A model generated the notes under the pieces. It saw nothing but the letters and a program-made list of their open reading frames with translations, did not search any database and was not told where the DNA came from. 24,237 bases of DNA from GCA-2717185 sp964386465. GTDB lineage: Bacteria; Pseudomonadota; Alphaproteobacteria; UBA8366; GCA-2717185. Location of the stretch: positions 1 to 24,237 of the forward strand of contig CAYLTU010000056.1 in assembly GCA_964386465.1 (NCBI GenBank), written 5' to 3'. The position numbers and the translations under genes were made by a program. Positions 15,583 to 24,164 of the stretch are shown here, piece by piece (position 1 is the stretch's first letter; each line of letters starts with the position of its first letter).

Positions 15583-16776
15583 TTAGGCGCGCAAGGCATC
15601 ATAGACATGTCGTCGAACTTCCCGGCGTATCGGCAGCGCGCGTGGCGGCATCAGTTGTGTCATGAACACCACCGCCATGTCCTCTTTCGGATCGACCCAG
15701 AAATAGGTGCTGGCCGCGCCGCCCCAGCAGTAATCGCCAATGGAGCCGGAAAATACCGATCGTGCCGGGTCGAGCATGATCGCGCCGATGAGACCGAAAC
15801 CGATCCCGGCCATGCTGTCGCCGCCGTCTTCCAGAGCCCCCATCGACGGCAGGTCGCCGTCGAGGTCGTTGCGGGTCATGCGGTCGACCGTTTCCGGCCG
15901 TAGGATGCGCGCGCCTTCCAATTCGCCGCGGTTCAGCAGCATGCGCGCAAAACGGAGATAATCCGCGGAAGTCGACACGAGACCGCCGCCGCCGGATAGG
16001 AGCGTGCTGCCGCGCAGGAAACGGTCGGCGGAATAGTCGCTGATGTCCTTAAGCCGGCCTTCCTTGTCGTGCCCGTAAATCGCCGTCAGCCGGTGATGGT
16101 TTTCAACGGCAATACGGAATCCGGTGTCCGGCATCTTCAAGGGCTCGAAGATTCTTTCTTGCAGAAACCGGTCGAAGCTCTGCCCCGATATCACTTCGAT
16201 CAGGCGGCCCATAACGTCGTGCGAGATGCTGTAGTGCCAGTGCTGTCCCGGGTGAAAGATCAGCGGTAGACCTGCGACGGTGTCGACCGCCGCGGCAAAG
16301 TCGTCGCGGGCCGCGGAAAAATCGACCTTGTTGTTTCGATAGAGGGTCGCGACCGGCTCGACCTGCTGGTTGGCGTAGGTCAGGCCGCCCGTGTGGGTCA
16401 GGAGGTGGCGGATCGTGAACGGCATTCGCGGCGGCTCGGTCTTGAAATCGTCGAGGCCGCCGGACCGATAAACCCGCGTATCGGCGAAAGCGGGAATGAA
16501 TTTCGCGAGCGGATCGTCGAGCTCGCACGCGCATTCCTCGATCAGGGTCATCATGGCAACCGCGGTCACCGGTTTCGTCATGGAGTAGATGCGAAATATC
16601 GCATCTTCGCGGAGCGGCTCGTCGCCGGTGATATCCATGAGGCCGGCGCGGTGGGTGTGGATGGTGGCGTCCGATTTGAAAACCGTCGTATGCGCGTGCG
16701 CCAATTTTCCGGTGGCGATCATTGTTTCGACCCAAGAGTCGAGGCGACTAAATCGCGTGTTACCCTTGGCGCACAT
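15583..16776 (-). CDS. Beta-lactamase-fold serine hydrolase (EstB-like esterase family)
   Basis: 397 residues of the class C beta-lactamase/esterase family. The nucleophile motif is SMTK (Ser65, Lys68), with the second motif Tyr182 in HYSISHDVMG and a C-terminal block WGGAASTYFWVDPKEDM, the form found in the family's esterases. There is no signal peptide, so the enzyme is probably cytoplasmic and more likely an esterase than a beta-lactamase. ATG 16776 sits three bases after the stop of the ThDP enzyme gene and has a GGGGGTG ribosome site inside that gene's end, suggesting translational coupling. The natural ester or amide substrate is unknown. Confidence 0.92.
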   Translation of the reverse strand: MCAKGNTRFSRLDSWVETMIATGKLAHAHTTVFKSDATIHTHRAGLMDITGDEPLREDAIFRIYSMTKPVTAVAMMTLIEECACELDDPLAKFIPAFADTRVYRSGGLDDFKTEPPRMPFTIRHLLTHTGGLTYANQQVEPVATLYRNNKVDFSAARDDFAAAVDTVAGLPLIFHPGQHWHYSISHDVMGRLIEVISGQSFDRFLQERIFEPLKMPDTGFRIAVENHHRLTAIYGHDKEGRLKDISDYSADRFLRGSTLLSGGGGLVSTSADYLRFARMLLNRGELEGARILRPETVDRMTRNDLDGDLPSMGALEDGGDSMAGIGFGLIGAIMLDPARSVFSGSIGDYCWGGAASTYFWVDPKEDMAVVFMTQLMPPRALPIRREVRRHVYDALRA

Positions 16777-16779
16777 CGT

Positions 16780-18417
16780 TCACCCCCGCAGCGCCCGCAT
16801 TTGCTCAAGATAACCGTCCGGGTCGAGCACGATGTCGATCAGGCAGGGGCCGGTGATCTTAACCGCTGCCGCCAGCGCGGCCTCAAGTTCCGCAGCCGTC
16901 GACGCGCGCCACGCCGTGCAGCCGAATCCGCGCGCCGCGGCGGCAAAATCGGGCCGGTTCCACGTGAAGCCGAGGTCGGGCATTTGCATTTCCTGCCGCT
17001 TTATGTCGATCAGCGACAGCGCGCCGTCATTGAAGACGATGGTTGTCAGATTTGCGTTCTGCTGCGCGGCGGTCACCAGTTCACCCATACACATCATCAG
17101 GCCGCCATCACCCGTCATTGCGACGGCGCCCCGGTCCGGATCGTGCAGCGCGGCCGCCAAGCCAGCCGGGAGCGCAAACGCCATGGTCGCCAGTCCGTTC
17201 GAAATAAGCACGTCCAGCGGGTCGCGGGCGGGCCAGAAGGCGATGGCGGAGAACATATGCGCGCCGGCATCGACCGCCAGCCGGGGCCGCCCTTCGTAGG
17301 CAGCCGCGGCCATTTTCACGATATCAACGGGCGTGATTCCGGGACGTTCCTTGTATTCCATCGCCGCGAAAAAACCGTCCCGGTACGAGGCAATTTCCGA
17401 CCCGATCCATTCGGATGGTGAAAAGCCGTTCGAGAGCTGCGCGATGTTCGAAGCGATCCGGCCGTACACTCCGCAGGCGGGCACCACGTAGTGCTTTTCG
17501 TGGCGTACCTCGCCGATGTCCAGAACCGGCGCATCGTAGGCCCAGGGTTTACGAATCAGCTCGACCGGATCGAGCCCGGCCAAAATAATCAAGTCGGCGC
17601 TTGAGACACAGGCGAACTCGGCCTGCCCCCCGGTGAAGATGCCGGCGTAGCCGTCGTCAGAATCCGCTATCACACCCTTGGCCATGTAGGTCACCAGCGC
17701 AGGCGCGTTCAAAGCCGCAACCATGTCTCTGATTGCGGCGGCGTTTTCAGCGGTTGCGGCCTCTAGACCGGCGATGACGACGGGTCGTTTGGCGGCTGCA
17801 AGCAGGTCCCGGGCGCGTTCCAAACTGTCGGTGTTCGAATTTGCGCCGGTTGCATCTGTGTTTGGCTTGATCCGACCGACATCGATCTCCCGCTTTGCGG
17901 CGGCTCCGGTCAATTCCACGTAACATGGGCCTTTCGGCGCGCGGTTCATGGTTTCGATCAGGGCGTCGATCTCCGCCGCGGGGTCCGCACCGTTCAGCAG
18001 ACTGATGTTTTTCGTGATCGGTCCCAGTACGGCGGCCTGATCGAAATATTGATGCGACACATAGTTCGTTTCATCCGCTCCGAAACCGTCCGAAACGAAG
18101 ATGACGGGCGCGCGGTCGAGACAGGCCGACGCGACGCCGTTGGCGCTCGACGTGACACCGGGTCCCTTGGTGCCGAGGGCCAGCCCCGGCGCATTCGACA
18201 ACAGCGCGGTGATGGCCGCCATGACCGTGCCGGAGTCCTCGCGCCGGGACAGGACGAATTCGATACCGGCGCGGCGGGCGGCGTCGATCAAATCCATGCT
18301 GCTGCCGCCGCCCGGCACGCCGAACAGGCGCTGGAGGCCAGCACCCTTTAAACGCTCGATCAGTAATTCGACGACCGTTATACGCCGCGCATTTGTGGAT
18401 ATCGAACTCTGCGACAC
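16780..18417 (-). CDS. Thiamine-diphosphate enzyme (acetolactate synthase / 2-oxo acid decarboxylase-like)
   Basis: 545 residues with the three-domain layout of the pyruvate oxidase/acetolactate synthase/benzoylformate decarboxylase superfamily. The N-terminal PYR domain has LFGVPGGGSSMDLIDAARRA and the conserved Glu60 in LSRREDSGTVMAA that activates ThDP. The central domain follows (about 190-320). The C-terminal PP domain has GDGG at 436-439 with Asn463, the ThDP-Mg motif. The start is GTG 18417, preceded by AGGGG about 8 bases upstream; no ATG is as well placed. It lies 36 bases after the aminotransferase, so a 2-oxo acid formed by that enzyme may be its substrate (inference). It is not clearly IlvB, and no small regulatory subunit gene is adjacent. 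Confidence 0.9.
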   Translation of the reverse strand: MSQSSISTNARRITVVELLIERLKGAGLQRLFGVPGGGSSMDLIDAARRAGIEFVLSRREDSGTVMAAITALLSNAPGLALGTKGPGVTSSANGVASACLDRAPVIFVSDGFGADETNYVSHQYFDQAAVLGPITKNISLLNGADPAAEIDALIETMNRAPKGPCYVELTGAAAKREIDVGRIKPNTDATGANSNTDSLERARDLLAAAKRPVVIAGLEAATAENAAAIRDMVAALNAPALVTYMAKGVIADSDDGYAGIFTGGQAEFACVSSADLIILAGLDPVELIRKPWAYDAPVLDIGEVRHEKHYVVPACGVYGRIASNIAQLSNGFSPSEWIGSEIASYRDGFFAAMEYKERPGITPVDIVKMAAAAYEGRPRLAVDAGAHMFSAIAFWPARDPLDVLISNGLATMAFALPAGLAAALHDPDRGAVAMTGDGGLMMCMGELVTAAQQNANLTTIVFNDGALSLIDIKRQEMQMPDLGFTWNRPDFAAAARGFGCTAWRASTAAELEAALAAAVKITGPCLIDIVLDPDGYLEQMRALRG

Positions 18418-18453
18418 CGTTTATCCCCTTAAAACCGCTTTAAAAATCACGGC

Positions 18454-19392
18454 TTAGCCGTTGTAGACGGGCGTCCGCCAATCGGCATGATCATCGGTCT
18501 TGCCGCGCACGACATCGTCATAGCGTTCCTGCATCCGTCTGGTTTGCGGCCCGGGCGTGCTGTCGCCGACCGGCCGGCCGTCGATGGCGGTGATCGGCAT
18601 GATCTCTTGGCCCGTGCCGCAATAGAACGCTTCCTCGGCGAGATAAAGCTCAGTGCGCCCCACCTTGCGTTCCACCATCTCGATCCCGAGTGGCCCGGCA
18701 ATGTCGAGTACGGTGCGGCGGGTGACGCTTTCCAGGATGCCGCTGGTCACGTCCGGCGTGGCAAAGACGCCGTCCCGTAGGAAGAACAGGCAGCCGCCCG
18801 GTCCTTCGCTGACACTCCCGTCATCGTTCAACAGGATCGCGCCGCCGGCACCATGCCGCTTCGCCTCGAGACCGGCGAGCCGGCTGTTCATGTAATTGGC
18901 CGACGCCTTGATACGCGGCGGGGTCGCATTCTCCGCGTTGCGCCGCCAGCTGCTGACGATGAATTCATTGCCGGTCTCGAAATGGGCGACCCGCGGCCGG
19001 GGCCGGCAGATCACCGAGCTGCCGGTCGGCCCGGTCGCCAGCATCGATCCCCAATCGTCGACATAAACCTGCAGGCGGATATAGGTGTCCTCGCGAAAGT
19101 CGTTCGCCTTGAGCGTCGCCATGATGTCCGCCGTGAGCGTTTCGATCGACGGCGGCGTGTCCAGTTCCAGCAACGACATCGAAAATTCGAGCCGCTTCAT
19201 ATGATCGTCCAGCCGGAAGATCATCAGGTCTTCTTTCTCGGCATTCCAGTAGGCGCGGTACCCTTCGAAGACCAGTGCTGCGAATGTCAGACCCGGCGCC
19301 ATGATTGAAATTTTGGCGTCTTCGTAGGGCACGAGTTGGTGGTTCTGGCTGACCCAGCCAATTTCGGACCGGCTGTCTTGCGTGGTATTCAT
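18454..19392 (-). CDS. Class IV (branched-chain-type) aminotransferase
   Basis: 312 residues of fold-type IV PLP aminotransferases, close in length to E. coli IlvE. The PLP lysine is Lys162 in RIKASANYMNS, and Glu196 in SEGPGGCLFF is the residue 34 positions later that supports the cofactor, the same spacing as IlvE Lys159-Glu193. The N-terminal PGLTFAALVFEGYRAYW block is also typical. The C-terminal ELYLAEEAFYCGTGQEIMPI is the usual substrate-loop region. ATG 19392 follows AGAGGA by 5 bases. This is the first gene of a four-gene minus-strand operon. It may make or use branched-chain amino acids, or an unrelated amine, since this family also contains D-amino-acid and omega-transaminases. Confidence 0.9.
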   Translation of the reverse strand: MNTTQDSRSEIGWVSQNHQLVPYEDAKISIMAPGLTFAALVFEGYRAYWNAEKEDLMIFRLDDHMKRLEFSMSLLELDTPPSIETLTADIMATLKANDFREDTYIRLQVYVDDWGSMLATGPTGSSVICRPRPRVAHFETGNEFIVSSWRRNAENATPPRIKASANYMNSRLAGLEAKRHGAGGAILLNDDGSVSEGPGGCLFFLRDGVFATPDVTSGILESVTRRTVLDIAGPLGIEMVERKVGRTELYLAEEAFYCGTGQEIMPITAIDGRPVGDSTPGPQTRRMQERYDDVVRGKTDDHADWRTPVYNG

Positions 19393-19593
19393 ATTGTCCT
19401 CTTCTTCTTTCCAGATGCCGGGCCAAGTCGATCGGTCGATGTGTTTGCGGCGCCATCGTAACGGCTTACGCAGGCGAGTAACAATTCTGATAGGGCATTG
19501 ATCGAACTATTTTCGTTCGTCCCAGCGGGTCCCGGAATCGTTGTGAGTGATCCCAAGCTGAATTACCATGGCCGCAATTGATTGGGGGGAAAC

Positions 19594-21897
19594 ATGCCCG
19601 ACGGGCAACGGCGGCTCGCCGCGATTGTCGCTGCCGACATAGCCGGTTACAGCCGGCTCATGGGGGCAGACGAAGAGGGCGCGATTGCGGCCCTGCGCGG
19701 CCACCGATCCGAGGTCATAGATCCCAAGCTTTCGCAGTTCCACGGCCGCGTCGCCAATACCGCCGGCGACAGCCTGCTGATCGAATTTCCCAGCGCGGTC
19801 GACGCCCTGCGCTGCGCGATGAAGATACAACGCGACATCGCCGTCCGGTGCGAAAGCGTGCCGGAGGACCGGCGGCTGCTCTTCCGCATTGGCATTAATG
19901 TCGGCGATGTCGTTGCCGAGGGCGACGATCTGCTGGGGGATGGGGTGAACGTCGCGGCCCGCCTGGAAGGATTGGCCGAGCCCGGCGGTATCTGTATTTC
20001 CCGGACGGCCCGCGATCAGGTTCGCGACCGGATGGATATCGACCTTGAAGATCTGGGCGAGATCGAAGTCAAAAACATCGCGCGACCCGTGCGGGTTTTC
20101 AAAGTCCAGGGCCAAGGGCAACCGGCATCAGACGTACCGCGATCAACGGTGTCGGTTCCCAAATACGTGGCGGTCGCCGTCGTTGTGGCACTGCTGGTCG
20201 GCGGCGGCGCCTTTTGGTGGCAGCAACGGCCGGACTTCGAACCCGCCGATCGGGCCAAGATGGTGCTGGCTCTGCCGGACAAGCCGTCGGTTGCCGTGCT
20301 GCCTTTCAACAATATTTCGAGCGACAGGGAGCAGGACTATTTCGCCGACGGCATGGTCGAAGATTTGATCACCGATCTTTCCAAGGTCTCGGGCCTCTTC
20401 GTCATCGCCCGCAATTCGACCTTCACCTACAAGGGCAAAGCCGTAAAAGTGCAACGGGTCGCCGAAGATTTGGGCGTCCGTTTCGTGGTCGAAGGCAGCG
20501 TGCGCCGTGCCGGTGAGAAGGTTCGAATCAATGTGCAACTGGTCGACGCGCTCTCCGGCCATCACGTCTGGGCGGAGCGCTATGACGGCGTCATGGCTGA
20601 TATCTTCGATCTGCAGGACCGCATTACGGGAAAGGTCGTCGCAGCGCTGGCGGTAAAACTGACAACTGCCGAGGCATCTACAACCAGCGCCCGACCTGAA
20701 ACAGCGCATCCCGCGGCCTATGACGCCGTCTTGAAGGGTTGGAATTACCTGCATCTCCGTCGAAGCGATCCGGCGAACTACGTGCTGGCAAAGGCGCAAT
20801 TCGAAAAGGCGCTGGCGCTCGATCCGGACTACAACCGGGGGCATCTTTCAATGGCTGCGGTGTATTGGTGGGCGTCCATTGGCGCTCAATCGCGCCGGCT
20901 GGGCGTCGCCTTCCAGGAAGGTATCGACCGGGCGAAAGGTTATTTGGCGACGGCAATGAAATCGCCGACCCCGCTCGCGCACCGGATCGCATCCGAAATG
21001 CTTCGTTGGGAAGGCCAACACGATAAAGCCGTCGAGGAGGCCGAGCGGGCGATCGCGCTCGATCCGAACAACCCGGAAGGCTATGGCGCCATGGCGTCCG
21101 CTTTGGTCTTTTCGGGGCAAGCAAAGCTGGCGCTCGAGCATCTGGATAAAGCCGATAGATTGGATCCCGAGAATGAACGCCCGAACTGGATCAGGCGCGG
21201 CATCGCCAATTTTCTTCTGGGAAACTACGAAAAGGCGGCGGAACAGTTGGCATTGGCGGTCGCCAGAGATCCCGAGTACCAGTGGAACTATCGGTGGCTA
21301 ATCGCGACGTATGGGCATCTCGGAAAAATAGTCGAGGGACTCGCCGCGATCGAAAAAATCGATGAACTTCGAAACAAGGAAGGCCGTACAAATCTTACTC
21401 TTCAAGAGGCTGATGGAAGCCAGTTGAAGCGCGCGGAAGACCGGGAACGCTTGCGTGAAGGGTGGAATTTTGCCGGCGTACCGGCAGGGGTCAGCGCGCA
21501 AGATACCAAAATTGCTTGGGATACGTTGCTCAGCCGAAGTGACAGCGGTGGCTGGGTCGTCAAGGGCGTGCCGACAATCGGTGCGGCCGAGGCTAAGCGG
21601 TTGCTCGACAATGGTGGCGCCATCATCGATTCTCGAGGCCCCGGCAGCCGAAGCGGCGGCTACGTCAAAGGTTCGCTGTACACCGGAGGCAGCGGTGAAA
21701 GCATGGACGAGGCCAGCCTAGCCGAAATCGTCAAGAAGGATCAGGCCGTCGCCTTCTACTGCGGCGGATTCACGTGACGCCTCTCCGCCCTTGCCTCCGC
21801 CAAGGCCGTGATATGGGGTTACAATGAAGTCTATTACTTCGCCGGGGGATTGCCGGAATGGAAGAAGGCCGGCTATCTGGTTACGACTGGGGAATAA
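19594..21897 (+). CDS. Class III adenylate/guanylate cyclase - TolB-like - TPR - rhodanese fusion, interrupted by in-frame TGA at 21775
   Basis: Read to the TGA it is 727 residues; read through, 767. Residues 6-170: cyclase domain with metal Asp15 (AADIAGYSRLM) and Asp59 (TAGDSLLIEF), plus VNVAARLEGLAEPGG. Residues about 190-208: one membrane segment. Residues 229-330: TolB/FlgO-like N-domain (SVAVLPFNNISSDREQDYFA). Residues about 375-590: TPR repeats. Residues about 655-765: rhodanese (AAEAKRLLDNGGAIIDSRGP ... VAFYCGGFT). The TGA (codon 728) falls at the rhodanese catalytic Cys, and the same frame then reads RLSALASAKAVIWGYNEVYY and FAGGLPEWKKAGY to TAA 21895. A standard gene caller will stop at 21777. 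ATG 19594 has GGGG about 6 bases upstream; TTG 19582 is a weaker alternative. It likely makes cAMP or cGMP at the membrane. Domain calls are firm; the fate of the TGA is open. Confidence 0.85.
21775..21777 (+). other. In-frame TGA at the rhodanese catalytic-Cys position (possible selenocysteine or nonsense codon)
   Basis: The codon sits in FYCGGFT-TGA-RLSALASA. Rhodanese domains read FYC-x-G-x-x-C-x-x-S at this point, so the TGA lines up with the nucleophilic Cys. Translation continues in the same frame without gaps for 39 codons, with clear rhodanese sequence. The next base is C, the leakiest context for UGA. A TGC or TGT to TGA change is a single substitution. Confidence 0.8.
21789..21805 (+). 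other. Weak hairpin downstream of the in-frame TGA
   Basis: CCTTG (21789-21793) pairs with CAAGG (21801-21805) around a 7-base loop, CCTCCGC. The distance from the TGA is near that of bacterial SECIS elements, but the loop lacks the expected G at its first two positions unless the last G-C pair opens. It is thus a poor SECIS candidate, recorded because it is the best stem seen there. Confidence 0.2.
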
Positions 21898-21898
21898 C

Positions 21899-22286
21899 GT
21901 GACGGTTCGCGAAGCAAAAAAGTCGCTCTTTCCAATGCCGGACGGCCCGATACAGGGCGCCTCGGCGCGGCAGACCTATCACGTCGATACCTGCTATCGT
22001 TTCCCTGTTATGCCTGCAGAAGGTCAAGTCGGGTGGGCTCAGCAGCCATGTCAGCGCGGTGATGATTCATAGCGGGATTCTCGCCCGCCGGGCGGACCTG
22101 GTGCCGGTGCTTTTCCATCCGTTCGAGGACTATTCGGACAGGAATCGGCATCTACAGCGGCTGCGGCCGTGCCGCCCGATGCCGCGGTGTTGCGCCAACA
22201 AATACAACTGCCGGATCGAGATCGGCGACCGCGGTCGCATGTATATGGAGGGAGTGACCCTGCACGCGCCGCTGGAATCGGCATAG
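21899..22286 (+). pseudogene. Decayed TfdA-like dioxygenase fragment
   Basis: Right after the rhodanese TAA, one frame reads PMPDGPIQGASARQTYHVDT, where His-x-Asp (HVD) is the iron motif of TfdA-like Fe(II)/2-oxoglutarate dioxygenases. A one-base shift at about 21990 restores homology in another frame: IVSLLCLQKVKSGGLSSHVS, then ILARRADLVPVLFHPFEDYS. After a short degenerate stretch it ends DRGRMYMEGVTLHAPLESA before TAG 22284-22286, similar to the C-terminal tail of the family (IYVPGVTPxAPL). The N-terminal third and much of the region between these blocks are missing. It belongs to a different subfamily from the TauD-like remnant at 14730. Recognition is by motif, so moderately sure. Confidence 0.65.
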
Positions 22287-22329
22287 CGAGTATGGTCTTA
22301 TAGCCGCAAATCTAGGCATGGAGAGAATG

Positions 22330-23256
22330 ATGGATAAGCCGACCGGTTCATTCGTGGCGATGATCACCCCGTTCAATAGGGACGGAACAATTGATTTTGG
22401 CGGGTTTCGAACGTTGCTCGACTTCCAGGAAAGCAATGGCACCAGCGCCGTCCTGATCATGGGGTCGACCGGCGAGGTCTCCATGCTGAGCCAGGAGGAA
22501 CGCCACCGCATCGTTGAAGAGACCATCAAGTTCAAGACCGGCGGCATGCAGTTCTTTTACGGCTGCACCGGCAACAATACGCAGACGACCATCGACTACG
22601 TGCAGCACGCGGCGTCGGCCGGCGCGGACGGCACGATTATCGCGGCCCCGGCCTATATCTGCGCGCCGGAAGCCGATATCGAACAATTCTTCCGCGACGT
22701 CGCCGATGCGAGCGATATTCCGGTCGGCATCTACAACAATCCTCCGCGCGTGACGACGGACCTTTCCGCCGAGGCGATCCTGCGCCTGGCCGAACATCCC
22801 AACATCGTCGTCAACAAGGAATCCACGGGACGGGTGGGACAGGCCGCGAAACTCGCCGCCGGCAACCCGGAAATGTCCCTGATGTGCTGCGACTCGCCTA
22901 ATCTGGGGCTCGTCGTGCCGACCATGTCGCTTGGCGGGCACGGGACGGCGAACATGTCGGGCAACATCATCCCGGCCGAGATGACGGTAATCTCCAAACC
23001 GTGGGAGAGCTTCGAGGACGCCGAGAACTTCAAGAGGATGTGGCTGGAAATGCTGCCGATGCTGCACTTCACCTATTCGGCGATCAATCCGGTGCCGGTG
23101 AAGTCGCTGATGCGCGCCGTCGGACTACCGGCGGGCGATCTGCGGCGGCCGTTGACGGGATTCCAAGGCGCGGCGCTGCAGCGCGGTCTCGACATCCTGC
23201 GCGATCTGGAACTGGACAAGAAGTACGGCTTTACTCTCGCCGCGGCGGCGGAGTAA
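22330..23256 (+). CDS. DapA-family (dihydrodipicolinate synthase/N-acetylneuraminate lyase) aldolase
   Basis: 308 residues, TIM barrel of the class I aldolase DapA/NAL family. The Schiff-base Lys163 is in IVVNKESTGRVGQ, the proton-relay Tyr135 in GIYNNPPRV with Arg140, and GSTGEVSML is the carboxylate-binding loop. The Arg and the GSTGE loop fit binding of a pyruvate-type substrate. True DapA has GTTGE and YNVPxRT, so the partner may differ from aspartate semialdehyde; related enzymes handle sugar acids or other 2-oxo acids. The start ATG 22330 is chosen for its GGAG spacing of 6; ATG 22318 and 22327 are in frame but have poorer spacing. It converges with the alpha/beta hydrolase, stops three bases apart. 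Confidence 0.93.
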   Translation: MDKPTGSFVAMITPFNRDGTIDFGGFRTLLDFQESNGTSAVLIMGSTGEVSMLSQEERHRIVEETIKFKTGGMQFFYGCTGNNTQTTIDYVQHAASAGADGTIIAAPAYICAPEADIEQFFRDVADASDIPVGIYNNPPRVTTDLSAEAILRLAEHPNIVVNKESTGRVGQAAKLAAGNPEMSLMCCDSPNLGLVVPTMSLGGHGTANMSGNIIPAEMTVISKPWESFEDAENFKRMWLEMLPMLHFTYSAINPVPVKSLMRAVGLPAGDLRRPLTGFQGAALQRGLDILRDLELDKKYGFTLAAAAE

Positions 23257-23259
23257 CCG

Positions 23260-24123
23260 TTACGCCCGCTCGACCATCTCCCGCACCATCGCGTTGAAGA
23301 TCTCGGGCGTCTCGTACATCACCCAGTGACCCGCACCCTTGATGACGCGAAAATCGATGTCGGGATGAATTTGCTCGAATAGCTTCTGGCGTCGGTCCAG
23401 CCCGTCGCCGATGGCGTCGTCCATGTCACCATAGATCGCGTTCATGTTCGCTTTGATGTTCGGCAGTACCCTGGCGAGCGTGTCGGTGTGCGCGATCAGG
23501 GGGCTCTTCACCCGCGCGCGTTTCACCGTCTCCTGCTGCAGATAGAGCGCCAAGTCGTCGATTTTCGCGGTGTCGTGGAACATTAAGATCGACAGATTGT
23601 GGCGGTGCGCGGCTACCAGCTCTTCTCCCGACATGTGCGGCCGGATTTTCGCCAGAGGCCGCCGCTCGGTCGTGCGTGCGATACCGAGTCCGCCGGGTGC
23701 GACGGTGACGAGGTTGCGCACCCGCTCGCCCATGATCGAACCCACATGGCCGCCGAGCAGGCCGCCGAAAGAGAATCCGACCAGATCGAATCGCGCCGGG
23801 GCGGGGATCAGCCGTTCGATCCCGTCGACGATGACCGCGGCGAGTTTCTCGGCCGTATGCGGCAGCGGTACGGAGGCGGAATCGCCGAGGCCCGGATTGT
23901 CCGCGACATATAGTTTCCGCGTCTTCGAGAGCGGCCCTATATTCTTGATCCAATGCCGCCAGGATCCGTAGCCGCCATGCAGCAGGACCAGCGGCGGCCC
24001 GTTGCCCCAGACGCGCCAGACCATCTCTCCGTCGTAACAGGGTGTCGTAAATTTTTCCCCCGACGCCTCGAACCGGCGATCGAGCTCCGCCGGCGACAGG
24101 CCGGCACTCAGTATTTCGTCCAT
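23260..24123 (-). CDS. Alpha/beta-hydrolase
   Basis: 287 residues. It has the oxyanion block LVLLHGGYGSWRHW, the nucleophile elbow GFSFGG (Ser118), and the C-terminal catalytic His266 in IKGAGHWVMYE. The Asp of the triad is probably in the region of IYGDMDDAIGDG. No signal peptide is seen, so it is cytoplasmic. It resembles C-C bond hydrolases and esterases (MhpC/MenH-like) but the substrate is unknown. ATG 24123 is chosen. The frame can be extended to 24192, but those 23 residues are read from the GC-rich inverted repeat and are not real coding sequence. Confidence 0.9.
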   Translation of the reverse strand: MDEILSAGLSPAELDRRFEASGEKFTTPCYDGEMVWRVWGNGPPLVLLHGGYGSWRHWIKNIGPLSKTRKLYVADNPGLGDSASVPLPHTAEKLAAVIVDGIERLIPAPARFDLVGFSFGGLLGGHVGSIMGERVRNLVTVAPGGLGIARTTERRPLAKIRPHMSGEELVAAHRHNLSILMFHDTAKIDDLALYLQQETVKRARVKSPLIAHTDTLARVLPNIKANMNAIYGDMDDAIGDGLDRRQKLFEQIHPDIDFRVIKGAGHWVMYETPEIFNAMVREMVERA

Positions 24124-24164
24124 GCTTTTACGTTCCGTCTTAAACGTTTTCGTTTCTCCCCTCA

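Noticed and set aside
21826..21840. GAAGT-CTATT-ACTTC hairpin as a SECIS element
   Set aside because: Its loop lies about 50 bases beyond the TGA, too far for a bacterial SECIS, and lacks the loop G.
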